This document shows, in pieces, positions 1 to 7,488 of a stretch of 61,236 nucleotides of DNA; the stretch's first letter is position 1; each line of letters opens with the position of its first letter. Source of the stretch: an uncultured Erysipelotrichaceae bacterium. Lineage in GTDB: Bacteria; Bacillota_I; Bacilli_A; RF39; UBA660. The notes beneath the pieces were generated by a model. The model was not told the DNA's origin. It did not search any database and was given only the letters and a program-made list of their open reading frames with translations. Location of the stretch: positions 1 to 61,236 of the forward strand of contig CADCJQ010000004.1 in NCBI GenBank assembly GCA_902801795.1, in the 5' to 3' direction. The translations under genes and the position numbers were made by a program.

Positions 1-608
1 CATTCAGTAGTTGTTAATACGGTTCTTCCATCAACCCAATCACTTGTTGTACCCATATTATCTGATTCTGTTCCATCGTAAGTATCGCTTATAGCTACTA
101 AATCACCATCAATATAAACTCTTAAAGTAATTGTTCCATTGACGTTAGTGTTTGGTGGAATATGACCTACAGCAAATTCACTGTCATTTTGAAGGATTGT
201 TCCATCTTCATATGAATATAATGTAACTGAATTTGCTGGTAAATCACTACTTGTTACATTAACACTTAATGGAATAGATTTTCCATTAGTAGTTATTCTG
301 ACATTACTAGCAGTTACTTTAAAATCAATTCCTCCAGGATAACTTGTGTTTCCTTGAATAGATACATTAACTGTCATAACATTATTAGTATCAGTTAAAA
401 TATCTCCTTTATCAATTGGAAAGACATTTTCTAATGTTACTGCTGTATAATTACTATTAAAATAGATATTCCCTACCGCAATACTATTAGGACTTCCTGT
501 TCTTGTATAGTTGAAGAATGCGATTGATACTCCTACTAAGGTACTAACCAACATAAATATCCCTAATACTATAATTAATATTTTTTTCTTTTTATTACTT
601 TGTTCCAT
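1..608 (-). CDS. Surface protein, TasA/camelysin-like N-terminus (partial, cut by window start)
   Basis: The first 202 codons of a gene that runs off the left edge. The ATG at 608 follows an AAAGAGGT ribosome site. The product starts MEQSNKKKK, then has a hydrophobic segment and the AFFNYTRTG motif shared by all four surface proteins in this window, followed by a beta-rich TasA/camelysin-like region (SipW-type export, inferred from family). At DNA level 1-640 matches 2799-3438 with only scattered differences, so this is a tandem duplicate of the next gene. It probably also ends in a variable lectin-like domain, but that part is not in the window. Confidence 0.85.
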   Translation of the reverse strand, partial: MEQSNKKKKILIIVLGIFMLVSTLVGVSIAFFNYTRTGSPNSIAVGNIYFNSNYTAVTLENVFPIDKGDILTDTNNVMTVNVSIQGNTSYPGGIDFKVTASNVRITTNGKSIPLSVNVTSSDLPANSVTLYSYEDGTILQNDSEFAVGHIPPNTNVNGTITLRVYIDGDLVAISDTYDGTESDNMGTTSDWVDGRTVLTTTE

Positions 609-666
609 AATATACCTCTTTCATCATTTGAACAAATTACTATTCTATCTTTTACTTTATAACTAA

Positions 667-696
667 ATTATAAATGTTTTATATATAATAAGTCAA
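667..696 (-). promoter_or_regulatory. Sigma-A promoter of the partial surface-protein gene
   Basis: On the minus strand TTGACT (691-696) and TATAAT (667-672) are 18 bases apart, about 60 bases upstream of the ATG at 608. The paralogue at 3406 has the same arrangement (3466-3495). Confidence 0.75.
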
Positions 697-704
697 TATT
701 TTTT

Positions 705-735
705 CTAAAAAAACTGCATACCATTTGCAGTTTTT
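705..735 (-). terminator. Terminator closing the template-repeat transcript
   Basis: A 10-bp stem (709-718 with 726-735, 7-nt loop) is followed on the minus strand by a T run. It lies between the putative template repeat and the promoter of the next gene, so the template repeat would be in its own short transcript. Confidence 0.7.
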
Positions 736-887
736 CACATAAATTAATGCGAGTATCTAGTTACTTTCAGAATATCCAATTGTAACATCTCCATTTATTG
801 TTTTAGTACTATGTACAAGGAATATAGTTTGTTTATAATCTTTTATAGTTAACTAACAATACCTAACTAATTAGTTTTTATAAGCTC

Positions 888-960
888 TAGGGCGATCACC
901 GTTCGCGTTAGTCGGATTGTTGCCGTTGCCATTGTTGTTCACGTTCCAGACGTTCGAGGT
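888..960 (-). repeat. Putative DGR template repeat (TR)
   Basis: This 73-nt GC-rich stretch lies outside any gene. Read on the minus strand in the frame of the neighbouring protein it is dominated by AAC/AAT codons (TSNVWNVNNNGNGNNPTN...), the hallmark of a DGR template. It aligns end to end with 1186-1264 and 1876-1954. Counting by eye, 22 of 24 substitutions in the two copies fall on adenines of this copy. It is two codons (6 nt) shorter than both variable copies at one place. Homology starts at ACCTCG and stops at CGCCCTA in all three. Between 608 and 1109 there is otherwise only the promoter, the terminator and a short non-initiating ORF tail near 772-867. No reverse transcriptase is in the window. 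Confidence 0.85.
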
Positions 961-966
961 TCCTTC

Positions 967-1007
967 ATTATACACCTATCAATCACTTGACATTATTTAT
1001 TATATCA
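967..1007 (-). promoter_or_regulatory. Possible promoter of the template-repeat RNA
   Basis: Two TATAAT boxes are present on the minus strand, at 967-972 and 999-1004. The second is an extended -10 (TGATATAAT). No convincing -35 box is seen. A start here and the stop at 705-735 would give an RNA of roughly 270-290 nt containing the template. Confidence 0.4.
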
Positions 1008-1057
1008 TATAATTCGGGACGCATTCCATATTTGACACTTATTTACATTATTGAAAT

Positions 1058-1086
1058 CCCCATAGGGTTTAGAAAACCCTATGGGG
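1058..1086 (-). promoter_or_regulatory. 13-bp perfect hairpin 3' of the variable gene
   Basis: A perfect inverted repeat, 13-bp stem with a 3-nt loop, lies 23 bases past the stop of the variable-protein gene and about 100 bases past the second variable repeat. No T run follows on the minus strand, so it is a weak terminator. DGRs such as BPP-1 use a hairpin/cruciform just 3' of the variable repeat for homing (family knowledge). That role here is inference. Confidence 0.55.
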
Positions 1087-1108
1087 AATAATGGTATATC
1101 CTGTTGTT

Positions 1109-3406
1109 TTATAATCCCACTACATACGGATCACTTTCTGTTCCAGATCCAGAAAGTATTTTAACCATAGATTTTAGATGAAGTGTAGGGCGACCACCGC
1201 TCGCGTTAGTCGGACTGCCGATGTCGCCGTAGCCACGGATGTGCACGAGCAAGACGTTCGAGGTTGAATATCTATTCATTAACCACATACTAATTGAATT
1301 AGAACTACCTCCTGCCTGTTGTGTTGCAAACATCTCGCCATACCTTGGCAACCCTATATTAAATGTACCAGTCTGACTTGTTTCATCACATACTTTTGTA
1401 TTCCCACTAGTTGTATTTGCACATACTGATAATTTATAATTATTATAACCACTTGTTCCTAGATAGTATGTGCCACTTGTAAATAATTCACCATACGTTT
1501 TTACTAACTTATCATAATAACCAGTATTACTAATATCACTATTATCTACTCTATTTAAATATTCATACCATGTATCTGTACCTATTGTTGTACCACTTCC
1601 CCATAATGTACTAGCAGTACCTGTACTTGTTGCGAATTTTCGTGTTCCTTTATTATCTGCATAATCCATTGCAATTATTTTGGTTTTATTATCTTCTACT
1701 CCAATTATTCTAAATACTTGTTCATTTTCATCATTTACAAGTTTTACATATTCGCCACTTAATCTTGTATTTATTAAGTCGTTAGTTTTTCCTATATCTT
1801 TATCCCCTACTATTTTATATGGGTTATCACGTGTTCCGACTCCGGTGAATTCCAATCCAGATTTTAGATAAATAGTAGGGCGAACACCGAACGCGCTAGC
1901 CGGATTGTCGTAGTCGCCGTTGCCACCGTAGTACACGCTCCAGACTTTCGAGGTATTATATGGATTTAATAGCCACCAAAAATATCCTATATTAAGATAT
2001 CCTGTACCACGAGTTGAGCCTGTACAAGCAGTACTTCCTATACAACGATAACTATTATAATATTCATAACTATTAAGTAATCCTACATTAGCAGTTACCA
2101 TATTATTTTCTAATGGTTTCGTGCTTATTGTGGTATTTGCTGGCATTGTAGCATTCCACCTCTTCGTTGTATCAATAAAATTGCTTGGTTGATATAAAGT
2201 ATCATAAAAATCTTCATTTAACCATTGATACATATATGATGTGGTATTTTCATCAGTATAGAAATTAACTTGTCCTGATTCATTAAATGCAATTAATGTG
2301 ATATTATTTTCAGTAATTAACTTCATTGTTCCATCAGGATATATAGCTGTTATTCGCCATAGTTTACCTGAATACCATACATAGTTAAAGTTGATACAAT
2401 CCTTGGTTCCTGAGAAATAAGTTATTTCATCTTCAACATATTTAATGTTTTGACATGTACCTGTTGCATGCTCATTGATAGCTTCTAATACTTTTTCTGA
2501 GCCTGATTGTTTTTTTATTACAGCATACAAAGTTGTATCACTATTAAAGTTAATGGTATCTCCTAATTTATATTCAACTTCCCCATCTGGTGTAGTACTC
2601 CATCCTCTAAAGTTAGGAACATCAAGAGATGCGGTTATGGTATCAGTTCCATCTCCTTTTAATGCTTGTCGTAATGGTGTACTTCCTAATAACTGATTTT
2701 TATTATAAGTTAGATAGCCGACAGCATTTGAATCATATACTCCTTCATCAGCAGATACTTTAACACTAAAACCAATTCCAGATGTTTGTAAAGCATTCCA
2801 TTCAGTAGTTGTTAATACTGTTCTTCCTCTTACCCAATCACTTGTTGTACCCATATTATCTGATTCTGTTCCATCATAGGTATCACTTACGGCTACTTGA
2901 TTACCATCAATATAAACTCTTAAAGTAATTGTTCCATTAACATTCGTATTTGGTGGAATATGACCTACAGCAAATTCTGAATCATTTTGAAGGATTGTAC
3001 CATCTTCATATGAATATAATGTAACTGAATTATTAGGTAAATCACTACTTGTTACATTAACACTTAAGGGAATATTTTTTCCATTAGTCGTTATTCTAAC
3101 ATTACTTGCCGTTACTTTATAATCAATTCCTCCAGGATAACTTGTGTTTCCTTGAATAGAAACATTAATTGTCATAACATTATCTGTATCAGTTAAAACA
3201 TTTGCTTTATCAATTGGAAAGACATTTTCTAATGTTACTGCCGTATAATTACTATTAAAATAGATATTCCCTACCGCAATACTATTAGGACTACCGGTTC
3301 TTGTATAGTTGAAGAAGGCTATTGATACTCCTACTAAAGTACTAACCAACATAAGTAGTCCTAATACCATAAATAAAGTTTTTTTCTTTTTATTACTTTG
3401 TTCCAT
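1109..3406 (-). CDS. DGR target surface protein with two tandem variable lectin-like domains
   Basis: 765 residues. Order: hydrophobic SipW/TasA-type N-terminus (about 10-35) with AFFNYTRTG; beta-rich camelysin-like region (to about 235); an InlB-type Listeria-Bacteroides repeat (about 245-298, motif GWSTTPDG); then two C-type-lectin/DUF6273-like domains (about 315-535 and 545-765). Each lectin-like domain ends in a variable repeat (residues 485-511 and 715-741) just before a G-x-RPT motif (GVRPTIYLKS, GGRPTLHLKS). Variable codons end in C or G, unlike the AT-rich body of the gene. Probably secreted and surface-displayed; ligand unknown. The start ATG has an AAAGAGGT site, with a TTGACT/TATAAT promoter at 3466-3495. 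Confidence 0.85.
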   Translation of the reverse strand: MEQSNKKKKTLFMVLGLLMLVSTLVGVSIAFFNYTRTGSPNSIAVGNIYFNSNYTAVTLENVFPIDKANVLTDTDNVMTINVSIQGNTSYPGGIDYKVTASNVRITTNGKNIPLSVNVTSSDLPNNSVTLYSYEDGTILQNDSEFAVGHIPPNTNVNGTITLRVYIDGNQVAVSDTYDGTESDNMGTTSDWVRGRTVLTTTEWNALQTSGIGFSVKVSADEGVYDSNAVGYLTYNKNQLLGSTPLRQALKGDGTDTITASLDVPNFRGWSTTPDGEVEYKLGDTINFNSDTTLYAVIKKQSGSEKVLEAINEHATGTCQNIKYVEDEITYFSGTKDCINFNYVWYSGKLWRITAIYPDGTMKLITENNITLIAFNESGQVNFYTDENTTSYMYQWLNEDFYDTLYQPSNFIDTTKRWNATMPANTTISTKPLENNMVTANVGLLNSYEYYNSYRCIGSTACTGSTRGTGYLNIGYFWWLLNPYNTSKVWSVYYGGNGDYDNPASAFGVRPTIYLKSGLEFTGVGTRDNPYKIVGDKDIGKTNDLINTRLSGEYVKLVNDENEQVFRIIGVEDNKTKIIAMDYADNKGTRKFATSTGTASTLWGSGTTIGTDTWYEYLNRVDNSDISNTGYYDKLVKTYGELFTSGTYYLGTSGYNNYKLSVCANTTSGNTKVCDETSQTGTFNIGLPRYGEMFATQQAGGSSNSISMWLMNRYSTSNVLLVHIRGYGDIGSPTNASGGRPTLHLKSMVKILSGSGTESDPYVVGL
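1186..1264 (-). repeat. Variable repeat of the C-terminal domain (VR2)
   Basis: 79 nt encoding residues 715-741. Against the template at 888-960 it differs at 11 template adenines and one other base (TGG to TTG), plus a 6-nt insertion. Adenine-specific change is what a mutagenic DGR reverse transcriptase produces. Confidence 0.85.
1876..1954 (-). repeat. Variable repeat of the internal domain (VR1)
   Basis: 79 nt encoding residues 485-511. It differs from the template at 11 adenines and one other base (AAC to AAA), with a 6-nt insertion at the same place as VR2. VR1 and VR2 differ from each other mainly at those adenine sites. Confidence 0.85.
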
Positions 3407-3465
3407 AATATACCTCTTTCATCTTCAAAACAAAACATTCAAACCTATTTCCCTCTACACTAAAA

Positions 3466-3495
3466 ATTATATACGCTTTTCTTATATTAAGTCAA
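3466..3495 (-). promoter_or_regulatory. Promoter of the variable surface-protein gene
   Basis: Minus strand TTGACT (3490-3495), an 18-base spacer and TATAAT (3466-3471), about 60 bases before the ATG at 3406. Identical in design to the promoter of the left-hand duplicate. Confidence 0.75.
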
Positions 3496-3540
3496 TAAAT
3501 AATTTCATTTTTATACAATGAATTTACATGAGGTGTAAAG

Positions 3541-3603
3541 TTGATTAATAAAATTAAAGAATTAAGAAAAGATTATGATTTAAAACAAGTCCAAAATACA
3601 TAA
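3541..3603 (+). pseudogene. Fragment of an XRE-family regulator gene
   Basis: After an aggtg ribosome site, a TTG-initiated 20-codon frame reads INKIKELRKDYDLKQ and then goes off and stops at 3601. It matches the first helix of the intact regulator that follows (LKRLKDLREDHDLKQ). It looks like the 5' stub of a duplicated regulator that lost the rest. Confidence 0.6.
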
Positions 3604-3703
3604 ATACCTCATATCTTTTATAAATATATTATACACGATATTTATTGTATGTTAAAATATTTTATATTATTTCTGATAAATTTTTATTAGTGAGGTAATT
3701 AAT

Positions 3704-3919
3704 ATGTATTTAAAAAGATTAAAAGATTTACGAGAAGATCATGATTTAAAACAAAAGGATATTGCAGAACTTCTTAATATATCCCAACAATATTATAGTG
3801 AGTATGAATTAGGTAAAAGAAGTATTCCTATTGAAATACTAATAACTTTATCAAAATATTATAAAGTATCAGCTGATTATATATTAGAACTTTCTGATAT
3901 TAAGAAAAGAAGACAGTAA
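3704..3919 (+). CDS. Small XRE-family HTH transcriptional regulator
   Basis: 71 residues, essentially one Cro/C1-type helix-turn-helix domain (LKDLREDHDLKQKDIAELL then QQYYSEYELGKRSIP). It follows a gtgaggt ribosome site. It has no C-terminal sensor domain. It is one of the very few plus-strand genes here, convergent with trmK and close to the DGR target promoter. Its target is not visible in the sequence. Confidence 0.9.
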   Translation: MYLKRLKDLREDHDLKQKDIAELLNISQQYYSEYELGKRSIPIEILITLSKYYKVSADYILELSDIKKRRQ

Positions 3920-3927
3920 TTAACAGC

Positions 3928-4578
3928 CTATCTTCTTTTTCTTATTTTAATATTCTCTATCATTAAATTAACTCTTTTTAGTTTATTCTTTAATGATAAA
4001 TTCGATAATATCTTTTTATTGGTATTATAGATTTCTTGATAATAATTTTTTACGATTTCATCTTGGAAATTAAGTTTACCAAAATAATAATTAATGTTAT
4101 CTTTTCCTTTAAGATAACAACTTACTAAATAATATTTTTCTTTTTCATAAACCATTACTTCATTATCTAATTTAAAACCATGTTTTGCTATTTCTTTTCG
4201 TGTTAAAGGAAAGTCATTATTTGGTGAAATAATTATCTTTTTGATATGAGGATATTTTTTGATATCTTTTAAAATATTAGTAATTGTTATTCCTCCCATA
4301 CCAGATATTACTATCGTATCTATTTCATCATCAATTGTTTCTAGTCCGTTACCTTGTTTTAAAAGAATTTTATCTTCTACATGATATTTTTTATTATTTT
4401 CCAAGGCTTTTTGAAGAGGTCCACTATTAATATCACTACTAATCATTTTTAAAACATTTTTATGAAGTACTAGGTCAATTCCTAATAATCCATGATCACA
4501 ACCAATATCAATTACTTTGTCATTTGAATTTATAAAAGCGCTTATTGTACTTAAGCGCTTATTTAATATTGTTTTCAT
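3928..4578 (-). CDS. trmK: tRNA (adenine-N1)-methyltransferase TrmK
   Basis: 216 residues of the TrmK/YqfN family, which methylates N1 of adenine 22 in tRNA using S-adenosylmethionine. The SAM-binding motif VIDIGCDHGLLGIDL is at about 22-36, and the VISGMGG motif at about 90-97 is typical. The start codon overlaps the rpoD stop (TAATG), so it is translationally coupled as last gene of the dnaG-rpoD-trmK operon, the usual order in Firmicutes. Confidence 0.92.
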   Translation of the reverse strand: MKTILNKRLSTISAFINSNDKVIDIGCDHGLLGIDLVLHKNVLKMISSDINSGPLQKALENNKKYHVEDKILLKQGNGLETIDDEIDTIVISGMGGITITNILKDIKKYPHIKKIIISPNNDFPLTRKEIAKHGFKLDNEVMVYEKEKYYLVSCYLKGKDNINYYFGKLNFQDEIVKNYYQEIYNTNKKILSNLSLKNKLKRVNLMIENIKIRKRR

Positions 4579-5672
4579 TAATCAGTTAAAAAATCCTTTA
4601 ATTTACGACTACGACTTGGATGTCTTAATTTACGTAAGGCTTTCGCTTCAATTTGTCTTATACGTTCTCTTGTAACATTAAAGACTTGTCCAACTTCCTC
4701 TAGTGTTCTACATTGTCCATCATCAAGTCCAAAACGAAGACGAAGTACTTTCTCTTCTCTTTCGGTTAAAGTTAATAAAACACCGGATAATTCTTCTTTT
4801 AACATTTCAATCGTTGTATATTCTTCAGGAGACATACTTCTCTCATCTCTTATGAAATCTCCTAAATGGGTATCATCTTCTTCACCAATAGGTGTTTCAA
4901 GACTTACTGGGTCTTGACTTATTTTATATACTTCACGAACCTTCTCTACTGATAAACCTATTTTCTTAGCAAGTTCTTCTTCGGTTGGTTCACGATTTAA
5001 TTCTTGTGTTAATTGTCTTTGAATACGAGCAAGTTTATTAATTGTTTCAACCATATGAACTGGTATTCTTATTGTTCTTGCTTGATCCGCAATCGCACGA
5101 GTTATCGCTTGTCTTATCCACCAAGTAGCATAAGTTGAGAATTTGTATCCTTTAGCAGGATCAAATTTTTCTACTGCTTTCATTAAACCAATATTACCTT
5201 CTTGAATTAAATCAAGAAATAACATTCCACGTCCTACATAACGTTTTGCAATACTTACAACAAGACGCAAATTACTTTCTGCAAGCATTCTTTTAGCGTA
5301 TTCATCACCTTGTTCTGCTTGTAGGGCATATTCATATTCATCATCACTTGATAAAAGATTAATACGTCCAATTTCCTTTAGATACATTCTAACAGGATCA
5401 GTTATTTTAATATCATCAGAATTCGTTAAATCTTCTAAGATTTTTTCTGGTGATTCATCACCTTCATCATCACCATCATTTAATCCTTCTTCTGAAACAA
5501 TTTGAATATGGTTATTTAAAAATGTATTGTATAAATCATCTAATGTATCAGAATCTAGTTCAAGTCCTTTTAACTCATCAGCAATTTGTTCATAAGTTAC
5601 ATAACCTTTTTGCTTTCCAAGTTCTATTAATGACTCTTTTCTTTCTTCAATAGTTCTAACTTCATTTACCAT
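4578..5672 (-). CDS. rpoD: Housekeeping RNA polymerase sigma factor (SigA/RpoD)
   Basis: 364 residues, normal for Firmicutes SigA. Region 1.1 is at 1-75. Region 2 at about 130-200 contains [18 protein letters not shown] and the -10 binding helix ([14 protein letters not shown]). Region 3 spans about 206-280. Region 4 at about 300-355 ends in [20 protein letters not shown], which reads the -35 box. The gene overlaps the dnaG 3' end by 7 bases and trmK by 1. Confidence 0.97.
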   Translation of the reverse strand: MVNEVRTIEERKESLIELGKQKGYVTYEQIADELKGLELDSDTLDDLYNTFLNNHIQIVSEEGLNDGDDEGDESPEKILEDLTNSDDIKITDPVRMYLKEIGRINLLSSDDEYEYALQAEQGDEYAKRMLAESNLRLVVSIAKRYVGRGMLFLDLIQEGNIGLMKAVEKFDPAKGYKFSTYATWWIRQAITRAIADQARTIRIPVHMVETINKLARIQRQLTQELNREPTEEELAKKIGLSVEKVREVYKISQDPVSLETPIGEEDDTHLGDFIRDERSMSPEEYTTIEMLKEELSGVLLTLTEREEKVLRLRFGLDDGQCRTLEEVGQVFNVTRERIRQIEAKALRKLRHPSRSRKLKDFLTD

Positions 5673-7402
5673 GATTTTCCCTCTTTCATTTTCAGTACTC
5701 TTACTTCTTCCATTAATTTCATTTGACGCTCAAGACTACTTTCTTCCTTTATTTCTTTCTCTAATTTTCTAATTTCAAGAGCTATATTATAATTCTTTAT
5801 TGCAATCAAACATTCATTAACTTGATTATCATCAATTATTTCTGGATAATCATTCGAAAGTATTTTTTTAAGTACTTCCATTAGACTTTTTTCTTCTTTT
5901 TGATTTAATAATGTATAAAAACTAGCTTCACTAATTTCACCATATTGATTATAATAAGAAACAATTTCATTAAAAAGTATTCTTATTTCTTTATTTGGTA
6001 TATATACATTACTATTATCAATTAAAGTAATTGCTCGAGTATAATTAAGCGAATAATAAATAAGTGATTCCATCGCCTTATTAAAACCATCTTTTTTGTC
6101 TTTTTTAACGACTAAATCTTCCTTTTTCACTACCATTTTATCGCTTGCTCGTAGTTCAATTAACTTTTTTTCCAAGGTATTATACCATACATTAGTATCA
6201 TTTGCAAGATTTTTTAACATTATTTCGCATTTAATTTCATCTTTTTCTTTAACAATTTCATCTAAAACTTTATTAACGTAATTGGTTTTATCATCAACAT
6301 CATTTAAATTATAATTTTTCTTTAAAGCCTTTATTTTATATTCGTTATAAGGAATCGCATTATCAATTAATTCTTTAAAACTATTTTCCCCATATTTTAA
6401 AATATAATCATCCGGATCTAATCCATCATTTAGGGAAACAACATATACTTTTGCCCCCATTGATGTAAAAACATCCCCTGACTTTAATGTTGCTTTCTTC
6501 CCTGCTTCATCACCATCATAACATAAATAAATAGCATTACTTAATTTTTTAATAAAGGATGCTTGTTCATTAGATAAAGCAGTTCCCATGGTGGCAATAC
6601 AATTAGTTACCCCAATCGTGAAAGATCTTATAACAGCCATAAAACCTTCCATAACAATAACGTATTTCTTTTTTCTAATTTCTTCTTTTGCACGATGGTA
6701 ATTATATAAATTCTCTCTTTTCTTAAAAATAGGTGTTTCTTTGGTATTTTGATATTTATTTAAATCACTATTATCATAAATTCTTCCGGAAAAGCCGATT
6801 ACCTTACCATCTTTATTATGCAAAGGAAACATAATTCGATTAATATAACTATCATGATTCGTACTTGATAAATCAATTAAATTAAGTTCTTCCAAAGAAT
6901 GCCCTTTATTAACTAAAAGATTGGTTAACATATCTGGTTTACTAAGTGATAAACCAATACCAAATTCATTAATAATCTCTTTGGTTAAATGTCTTTTTTC
7001 TAAATATTCTCTGGCTTTCACACCTTCCGTACTTACTAAATTATTTTGATAAAACTTATTAGCAATATCCATAATCTCATAATATTTTTGATATTTATCA
7101 TCTTCTTGTTTTGAAGTTATTCCCATATCCATACCAACAGATTTAGCAAGAATATTAACAGCTTCTATAAAACTAACATGTTCATAATTTTTAACAAAAT
7201 CAAAGGAATTACCACCTTCACCACAAACAAAACATTTATATATTTGTTTATCTGGTGATACAGAAAGACTTGGTTTATGATCATCATGAAAAGGACAAAC
7301 ACCAAAGTAATTACGTCCTTTTTTGGTAAGAGGAATATAATTAGAAATAACCGTTACAATATCTAATTTATTTTGTAATTCATTTAGTTTATCTTGATTC
7401 AT
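5666..7402 (-). CDS. dnaG: DNA primase DnaG
   Basis: 578 residues from the ATG at 7402, chosen because an AAGGTG ribosome site lies 6 bases before it (a GTG three codons earlier is possible). The N-terminal CHC2 zinc finger has [10 protein letters not shown] and CFVCGEGG. The TOPRIM core shows CYDGDEAG and DPDDYI. The first TOPRIM motif reads EGFMAV where the family has EG(Y/F)xDV, so a conserved aspartate is alanine here. The C-terminal helicase-binding region is present. First gene of the dnaG-rpoD-trmK operon. Confidence 0.95.
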   Translation of the reverse strand: MNQDKLNELQNKLDIVTVISNYIPLTKKGRNYFGVCPFHDDHKPSLSVSPDKQIYKCFVCGEGGNSFDFVKNYEHVSFIEAVNILAKSVGMDMGITSKQEDDKYQKYYEIMDIANKFYQNNLVSTEGVKAREYLEKRHLTKEIINEFGIGLSLSKPDMLTNLLVNKGHSLEELNLIDLSSTNHDSYINRIMFPLHNKDGKVIGFSGRIYDNSDLNKYQNTKETPIFKKRENLYNYHRAKEEIRKKKYVIVMEGFMAVIRSFTIGVTNCIATMGTALSNEQASFIKKLSNAIYLCYDGDEAGKKATLKSGDVFTSMGAKVYVVSLNDGLDPDDYILKYGENSFKELIDNAIPYNEYKIKALKKNYNLNDVDDKTNYVNKVLDEIVKEKDEIKCEIMLKNLANDTNVWYNTLEKKLIELRASDKMVVKKEDLVVKKDKKDGFNKAMESLIYYSLNYTRAITLIDNSNVYIPNKEIRILFNEIVSYYNQYGEISEASFYTLLNQKEEKSLMEVLKKILSNDYPEIIDDNQVNECLIAIKNYNIALEIRKLEKEIKEESSLERQMKLMEEVRVLKMKEGKSW

Positions 7403-7456
7403 AATAATCACCTTCTTTTTTTATATCTTCCCTATAATAATATCATAAATTTTAAA

Positions 7457-7487
7457 AAGAAAAAAGAACATTGACATTATCAATGCT
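7457..7487 (-). terminator. Rho-independent terminator after the RNase J gene
   Basis: A 7-bp stem (7468-7474 with 7480-7486) is followed on the minus strand by six Ts, directly after the RNase J stop codon. Confidence 0.8.
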
Positions 7488-7488
7488 T

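Noticed and set aside
772..867. ORF tail after the template as a real small gene
   Set aside because: It opens after a stop codon with no start codon or ribosome site; at most a remnant.
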